Shown here one piece after another: positions 59,320 through 64,000 of a stretch of 64,000 bases of DNA. Numbering within the stretch: position 1 is the stretch's first letter; the number at the start of each line of letters is the position of its first letter. Under the pieces are notes generated by a model. That model was not told the DNA's origin. It saw only the letters and a list, made by a program, of their open reading frames with translations, and did no database searches. The DNA comes from JBNLBT01 sp050303435 (GTDB taxonomy: Bacteria; Pseudomonadota; Gammaproteobacteria; Xanthomonadales; Marinicellaceae), in contig JBNLBT010000006.1 of NCBI GenBank assembly GCA_050303435.1, positions 1 through 64,000 on the forward strand, written 5' to 3'. The position numbers and the translations under genes were made by a program.

Positions 59320-59757
59320 ATGAGACATTATGAAATCGTGATGCTGGTGCATCCCGATCAAAGCGAGCAGTTGCCCGCGATGATCGAGCGCTACTCCGGC
59401 ACCATCGCCAAAGGCAATGGCGTGATTCACCGCTCGGAAGACTGGGGTCGCCGCCAACTGGCTTACCCGATCGAGCGCCTGCACAAGGCCCACTATTACC
59501 TGATGAACATTGAATGCGATAAAGAAGTGATCGATGAAGTGATCGACGCGTTTCGTTTCAATGACGCGATCCTTCGCCACATGGTGATCAACAAGAAAGC
59601 CGCGGTCAGTGAAGATTCCCCGCTCAAGAAAGTAGAGGATGAAGCACCGAAAAAACCCGCCGCTGACGCCAAAGGCGTCGATGAAAAAGGCGTCAGAGAC
59701 GATGATTCGGACACCGATGCCGACGACGATGACGACGACACCCAAGCAAACGATTAA
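59320..59757 (+). CDS. rpsF: 30S ribosomal protein bS6
   Basis: 145 residues. Core of bS6 (MRHYEIVMLVHPDQSEQLPAM, GRRQLAYPIERLHKAHYYLM, cited in part) followed from about residue 100 by a long acidic and low-complexity tail (EDEAPKKPAADAKG, DDDSDTDADDDDDDTQAND). Such a tail is found in some bacteria and is where RimK adds glutamates in E. coli. bS6 pairs with bS18 in the platform of the 30S subunit. AAAGGAG is 8 nt upstream. Confidence 0.96.
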   Translation: MRHYEIVMLVHPDQSEQLPAMIERYSGTIAKGNGVIHRSEDWGRRQLAYPIERLHKAHYYLMNIECDKEVIDEVIDAFRFNDAILRHMVINKKAAVSEDSPLKKVEDEAPKKPAADAKGVDEKGVRDDDSDTDADDDDDDTQAND

Positions 59758-59768
59758 AGGAGAGCATC

Positions 59769-60023
59769 ATGGCCAGACCTAAAAATGCGCCCCGTCGCAG
59801 AAGCCACAGACACATCAGCAGAACCTGCCGTTTCACCGCAGAGGGCATTGCTGAGGTGGATTACAAAGACGTCGACCTGCTCAAGCAGTTCGTCACCGAA
59901 ACCGGCAAAATCATTCCCAGCCGCATCACCGGCACCAAGGCCCGCTACCAGCGTCAGCTGTCCACAGCGGTCAAGCGCGCGCGCTATCTGGCGCTGCTGC
60001 CATTCTGTGATCAGCACAACTGA
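59769..60023 (+). CDS. rpsR: 30S ribosomal protein bS18
   Basis: 84 residues, all family blocks present: FTAEGIAEVDYKDVDLLKQFV, KIIPSRITGTKARYQRQLSTAVKRARYLALLPF (cited in part). It partners bS6. The E. coli operon has priB between rpsF and rpsR; here the two are only 11 bp apart and priB is absent. Confidence 0.96.
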   Translation: MARPKNAPRRRSHRHISRTCRFTAEGIAEVDYKDVDLLKQFVTETGKIIPSRITGTKARYQRQLSTAVKRARYLALLPFCDQHN

Positions 60024-60034
60024 GGAGTGAGCAC

Positions 60035-60517
60035 ATGCAAGTGATTTTATTGGAAACCATTCACAACCTGGGCAACCTGGGCGACATCGTCTCGGTCAAG
60101 CCGGGTTACGCGCGCAATTACCTGATTCCCAACAAAATGGCCTCGCGCGCCACTGAAGACAACATCAAGGCCTTTGAACAGCGCAAGACCGAGTTGCTGG
60201 CCAAAGAAAAAGAAACCCTGGCCGCCGCTCAGGCACGCGCTGAATCCGTGTCCGGACTGTCGCTGTCGATTGATGCCAACGCCAGCCCCGAAGGCCACCT
60301 GTACGGTTCGGTTGGTCCGCGTGAAATCGCGGAAAAACTGACCGAAAGCGGGTTCCCGGTTGATCCCACCGAAGTCATTCTGGTGGACGGCGTGTTCAAG
60401 CACGTGGGTGAATACAGCGTCAAGCTGATGTTCCACGCCGATGTGGAAACTGAGTTCAAACTCACCGTGGACGCGACGGAAGCCGAAGAAGCCCCGGAGA
60501 TTGCACCGGAAAGCTGA
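60035..60517 (+). CDS. rplI: 50S ribosomal protein bL9
   Basis: 160 residues; N-terminal domain MQVILLETIHNLGNLGDIVS with KPGYARNYLIPNKMA, and the connecting helix (KEKETLAAAQARAESV). The C-terminal domain is followed by an acidic end. Last gene of the ribosomal operon, ended by a strong terminator. Confidence 0.96.
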   Translation: MQVILLETIHNLGNLGDIVSVKPGYARNYLIPNKMASRATEDNIKAFEQRKTELLAKEKETLAAAQARAESVSGLSLSIDANASPEGHLYGSVGPREIAEKLTESGFPVDPTEVILVDGVFKHVGEYSVKLMFHADVETEFKLTVDATEAEEAPEIAPES

Positions 60518-60540
60518 CGCGAGGCGCCACAGAAACATCG

Positions 60541-60569
60541 AGCCGGCCTTTTGTGCCGGCTTTTTTTTT
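60541..60569 (+). terminator. Intrinsic terminator of rpsF-rpsR-rplI
   Basis: AGCCGGC (60541-60547), 7-nt loop, GCCGGCT (60555-60561), then T to 60569. It overlaps the -35 element of the dnaB promoter. Confidence 0.9.
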
Positions 60570-60595
60570 ACTCGTGCCGTTGAACCGGCTATAAT
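60567..60595 (+). promoter_or_regulatory. Promoter of dnaB
   Basis: TTTACT (60567-60572), a 17-nt spacer and TATAAT (60590-60595), 26 nt before the dnaB ATG. The -35 uses the last T residues of the preceding terminator. Confidence 0.55.
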
Positions 60596-60621
60596 AAATC
60601 CCTTTGCAATCTCAGGCCCCA

Positions 60622-62004
60622 ATGGCGCAAACCCGGCAACAGTCAAACAACATAGAAAACCTCAAGGTGCCGCCGCATTCAGTGGAAGCTGAAAAAGCGG
60701 TGATTGGCGGCTTGCTGCTGGTGTCTTCGGCCTGGGACCGGGTCTCCGATCGGCTCAGCGAGGAAGATTTTTATCACAAAAATCACCGCCTGATCTATCA
60801 GGCCATCAAAGCCATCAACCGGGACGCCAACGCCTGCGACGTGGTGACAGTCAGCGACTGGTTGATTTCGCACAAGCTGGACGACCAGACCGGCGGGCTG
60901 GAATACTTGGCGGAAATCGCCGGCAACACGGCCGGGGCCGCCAACATCGAAGCACACGCCGACATCGTGCGGGAAAAATCCATCCTGCGTCAGTTGATAG
61001 AAATCGGCTCGCAACTGACCGAGAAAGGCTTCAATTCGGACGGCGAGGCCAGCGGTGAGATTCTTGAAGCGGCAGAGAAAATGGTCTTTCAGATCCGCGA
61101 ACAGACTTTGCGCACGCGCTCCGGCTTTCAGAACATCGAGGACGTGTTGTCCGACACCATCGAAGTGCTGGAAAAACTCACCGAGAACGAAGGCGACATC
61201 ACCGGATTGCCGTATGGATTCAATGACCTGGACGATTTGACCTCCGGCTTGCAGCGCTCCGATTTGATCATTGTGGCCGGCCGCCCGGCCATGGGCAAGA
61301 CCTCGTTCTCCATGAACATCGCGGAAAAAGCGGCGATCAAATACGACGCATCGGTGGCCATCTTCAGCATGGAAATGTCGGCGGTGCAGCTGGTGATGCG
61401 GATGTTCTCATCGCTGGCGCGCATCAACCAGCGCAACCTGCGCAGCGGGCGCATCCGCGACGAAGAGTGGCCGCGCATCGGCCAGGCCCAACAGCTTTTG
61501 CACCAATCCAAACTGTTCATCGACGACACCCCGGCGCTGTCACCGGCCGAGGTGCGCGCCCGCGCGCGGCGCCTGAAACGCAAACATGGCCTGGATTTGA
61601 TCGTGATCGATTACCTGCAGCTGATGCAGGTGCCGGGCAACAACGAAAACCGCGCCACCGAGATCTCTGAAATTTCGCGCACACTGAAAGCCATTGCCAA
61701 GGAACTGGACGTGCCGGTGATCGCGCTGTCGCAGCTCAACCGCTCACTGGAACAGCGCCCCAACAAACGCCCGGTGATGTCCGATCTGCGTGAATCCGGT
61801 GCCATCGAACAGGACGCTGATCTGATCATTTTCATCTACCGCGATGAAGTGTACAACGAAGATTCACCGCACAAGGGCAAGGCCGAGATCATCGTCGGCA
61901 AACACAGAAACGGCGCCACCGGCACCGTGCCGCTGACCTTCCTGGGTGAATACACCCGCTTTGAGAATTTTCAGGACGACATCGTCATCGACGCGGCGCA
62001 CTGA
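60622..62004 (+). CDS. dnaB: Replicative DNA helicase DnaB
   Basis: 460 residues from the ATG at 60622. N-terminal helical domain (HSVEAEKAVIGGLLL, DRVSDRLSEEDFYHKNHRLI), linker, and the RecA-type C-terminal domain with Walker A AGRPAMGKTSFSMN, Walker B LDLIVIDYLQLM, and HRNGATGTVPLTFLGEYTRF near the end. It unwinds DNA at the replication fork. Its own promoter separates it from rplI. Confidence 0.97.
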   Translation: MAQTRQQSNNIENLKVPPHSVEAEKAVIGGLLLVSSAWDRVSDRLSEEDFYHKNHRLIYQAIKAINRDANACDVVTVSDWLISHKLDDQTGGLEYLAEIAGNTAGAANIEAHADIVREKSILRQLIEIGSQLTEKGFNSDGEASGEILEAAEKMVFQIREQTLRTRSGFQNIEDVLSDTIEVLEKLTENEGDITGLPYGFNDLDDLTSGLQRSDLIIVAGRPAMGKTSFSMNIAEKAAIKYDASVAIFSMEMSAVQLVMRMFSSLARINQRNLRSGRIRDEEWPRIGQAQQLLHQSKLFIDDTPALSPAEVRARARRLKRKHGLDLIVIDYLQLMQVPGNNENRATEISEISRTLKAIAKELDVPVIALSQLNRSLEQRPNKRPVMSDLRESGAIEQDADLIIFIYRDEVYNEDSPHKGKAEIIVGKHRNGATGTVPLTFLGEYTRFENFQDDIVIDAAH

Positions 62005-62110
62005 TTCGCAGGTACTTCGGCCTTGAACCCATCGACCGCAGCAGCCCCACACCGCACCCGCCCAATGTTCGGCTGCGCCGGTTTCATTGCAGCCCTGAGG
62101 CGCGTCTGAT

Positions 62111-63190
62111 ATGCCACGCTCCCGCGGCACGCGCGCCGTCATCGATCTGTCCGCGATTCGCGAAAATCTGCAGGTGTTCAGGGGCTTGCATGCCGGGCCC
62201 ATCATTGCCGTGGTGAAAGCCGATGCCTACGGACACGGCCTGGTTCAGGTGGTGCCACAGCTGGCCGACGTCGATGCCTTTGCCGTGGCCACACTGGGTG
62301 AGGCGCTGCAAGTGCGCGGGGTGGATTCACAGCGACGCATTTTGTTGCTCGAAGGGGTGTTCAATGAAAAAGAAATGCAGCGCGCGGTGGCCGAACGTCT
62401 GGATCCGGTGCTGCATCAGGACTATCAGCTGGATCTGCTCGATGCCGTGCCGACCTCCGCGCGCATCGACGTGTGGCTGAAACTGGACACCGGCATGAAT
62501 CGGCTGGGCTTTGCACCGCATCGCATGCAGGCGCTGGTGCAACGATTGCGCGATCACCGCGCGGTGCGGCGGGTGCGGCTGATGACCCATTACGCGCAGT
62601 CCGATCAGCCCGACTGCGCACAGACGCGCGCGCAGCGCGACGCCAATCGGGCGGTGCAGGGCGCCGGTCTTGAGTATTCGTTCAGCAACACCGCGGCGGT
62701 GCTGGGTGGACTGGCCGACGCGGCCGAATGGGCGCGCATCGGCATCGGCATGTTCGGCATTTCACCGATTTCAGGTCAAACCGGCGCACAACACGGCCTG
62801 CGCCCGGCGATGCAATTGCTGGCCAAAGTGATTGCAGTCAAAGAAGTGGCCGCCGGTGGCACCATCGGCTACGGCGCGGTGTACACCTGTCCGCACGATC
62901 TGCGCGTGGCCATCGTTGGCATTGGCTACGCCGACGGCTATCCGTGGAGCCGCGAGTTGCAGGGCCAGTGCCGCGTCGGTGAACGGCTGTGTCGCATCGT
63001 TGGTCGCGTGTCGATGGACATGCTGGCGGTGGACATCAGTGAACTGCCACAGGTTAAATGCGGCGACGATGTGCTGCTGTGGGGCGATGCGCTGCCAGCC
63101 GAGCAACTGGCCGATTCACTGGATTTGATTCCTTATGTGCTGACCTGTGGCATCACCCGGCGGGTGCAATTTAAACATGAAAAGCATTGA
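62111..63190 (+). CDS. alr: Alanine racemase (PLP)
   Basis: 359 residues. PLP-binding Lys36 in IIAVVKADAYGHG, second catalytic Tyr (about 255) in GGTIGYGAVYTC, plus the RIVGRVSMDMLAVDIS block. Interconverts L- and D-alanine for peptidoglycan. Located 106 bp after dnaB as in other gammaproteobacteria; the 106-bp spacer contains nothing I can support. The stop overlaps the next start by 14 nt. Confidence 0.95.
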   Translation: MPRSRGTRAVIDLSAIRENLQVFRGLHAGPIIAVVKADAYGHGLVQVVPQLADVDAFAVATLGEALQVRGVDSQRRILLLEGVFNEKEMQRAVAERLDPVLHQDYQLDLLDAVPTSARIDVWLKLDTGMNRLGFAPHRMQALVQRLRDHRAVRRVRLMTHYAQSDQPDCAQTRAQRDANRAVQGAGLEYSFSNTAAVLGGLADAAEWARIGIGMFGISPISGQTGAQHGLRPAMQLLAKVIAVKEVAAGGTIGYGAVYTCPHDLRVAIVGIGYADGYPWSRELQGQCRVGERLCRIVGRVSMDMLAVDISELPQVKCGDDVLLWGDALPAEQLADSLDLIPYVLTCGITRRVQFKHEKH

Positions 63191-64000
63191 ACAGTTCAAA
63201 CACCTGGTGAAGCCCGGCGAGCGACTGCTGCTGGCCTTGTCGTTTGCCTACTTTTTCTTTTTGCTGGCCGGCTATTTTGTCTTGCGACCGATTCGCGAAC
63301 AAATGGGCGTGGCCGTTGGCGTGGACAATTACAAGTGGCTGTACCTCGGCACGCTGGTGACCATGCTCAGTGTGCAACCAATTTACGGCGCCATCGTGTC
63401 GCGCTACACCCGACGGGTTTTTCTGCCGTACATCTACGCCTTTTTCACCTCCATGATTCTGCTGTTCTGGATTGGCTTGACCGTCCTCGGCGGTGAATCC
63501 TGGCTGGCGCGGGCTTTTTTTATTTTCATCAGTGTGTACAACCTGTTTGTGGTGTCGCTGTTCTGGAGTTTCATGGCCGACATATACACACCGGCGCAAG
63601 GCAAGCGGCTGTATGGTCTCATCGCCGCCGGCGGCAGCACCGGCGGCATCGTCGGCCCGCTGTTGACCAGTTTTCTGGTGAAACACACCGGCACAGTCAA
63701 TCTGTTGTTGTTTGCCGTGTTAATGATGGTCTGTGTGTTGCTGATTCTGCTCAAATTGCGGCTTTTCGCGCGCGATTCGGAGGTCAACCGTGAAGTGCCC
63801 ATGGGTGGCAGCGCCCTGGAAGGCATCCGCCTGGTGTTTTCATCGCGCTTCCTGCAACAGATCGCCCTGATGACGATCCTGGCTGTATTGATTGGCTCGG
63901 TGCTGTACTATTTTCAGGGGCATTTTATTCAGAACCACGTGATCGGCGCCGATCGGCAAACCCGCGCGTTCAGTCTGATCAACACCGCAACCAATGCCAT
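63177..64000 (+). CDS. TLC-like NTP/NDP-exchange or MFS transporter (C-terminus outside window)
   Basis: The frame from the ATG at 63177 is open to the window edge (274 codons) with eight or more hydrophobic segments. YFVLRPIREQMGVAVGVDNY, FFIFISVYNLFVVSLFWSFM and YGLIAAGGSTGGIVGPLLT match free-living relatives of the TLC (ATP/ADP antiporter) family annotated as NTP/NDP exchange or MFS transporters. In free-living bacteria the substrate is unknown. It overlaps the alr stop, so it is probably co-translated. Confidence 0.7.
   Translation, partial: MKSIEQFKHLVKPGERLLLALSFAYFFFLLAGYFVLRPIREQMGVAVGVDNYKWLYLGTLVTMLSVQPIYGAIVSRYTRRVFLPYIYAFFTSMILLFWIGLTVLGGESWLARAFFIFISVYNLFVVSLFWSFMADIYTPAQGKRLYGLIAAGGSTGGIVGPLLTSFLVKHTGTVNLLLFAVLMMVCVLLILLKLRLFARDSEVNREVPMGGSALEGIRLVFSSRFLQQIALMTILAVLIGSVLYYFQGHFIQNHVIGADRQTRAFSLINTATNA

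Noticed and set aside
1..64000. CRISPR arrays, insertion sequences, prophage, tRNA or rRNA genes
   Set aside because: No regularly spaced repeats, transposase, integrase or tRNA-like GTTCGA arms were seen in intergenic regions; gaps are short and mostly accounted for.

Overview
This 64-kb window is chromosomal DNA from a free-living Gammaproteobacterium, moderately GC-rich and densely packed. The clearest lineage clues are the rpsF-rpsR-rplI-dnaB-alr order, the mfd-csiV pair, a VC2487-type glycosyltransferase, and secreted proteins with CSLREA/choice-of-anchor, CRTAC1 and DUF11-like architecture whose C-termini end in an F-x-x-[GD]-[FY]-[ED] motif. I associate the last trait with Xanthomonadales/Wenzhouxiangella/Marinicella-like bacteria; that placement is inference. 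I see no insertion sequence, prophage, CRISPR array, tRNA or rRNA.

Layout. 1-8.5 kb: small envelope proteins of unknown function, a DMT exporter-DUF2235 hydrolase-GNAT operon, and a divergent arsI-sigZ organoarsenical/ECF-sigma pair. 8.6-14 kb: two large secreted proteins (a beta-helix CSLREA protein and an M14 metallocarboxypeptidase) plus a DUF2288 protein. 14.1-16.9 kb: a YhhN protein, a 485-bp noncoding stretch rich in perfect hairpins, a DUF2306 membrane protein and a membrane-bound AraC regulator. 17-25.8 kb: a translationally coupled operon of hydrolase, ABC ATPase, FtsX-type permease, response regulator and histidine kinase, followed by hydrolase genes including an alpha/beta-hydrolase-OsmC fusion. 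25.9-36 kb: an ACT protein, a secreted DUF11-like protein, a methyltransferase facing a 1540-residue multi-glycosyltransferase, a secreted esterase and a TPR protein. 36-42.3 kb: small envelope proteins and a kinase-ECF sigma-ankyrin gene set. 42.6-53.2 kb: a CPA2 antiporter, PaiB, an orphan encapsulated-ferritin-like protein, an aldo/keto reductase, esterase, CRTAC1 and VPxxxW-anchored exported proteins, an AidB-like dehydrogenase, a glycosyltransferase and a PAP2 phosphatase. 53.3-64 kb: housekeeping genes (fabI, yceI-like, csiV, mfd on minus; rpsF, rpsR, rplI, dnaB, alr and a TLC-like transporter on plus).

The main themes are envelope and surface biology (exported proteins with two kinds of C-terminal tail, glycosyltransferases, an FtsX transporter with its own two-component system) and phosphorylation- or stress-linked transcription (SigZ-like sigma, kinase-linked ECF sigma). 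The strongest candidates for something new are the shared C-terminal tail, the encapsulin-less EncFtn-like gene with its own promoter and leader, and the hairpin array at 14932-15115.
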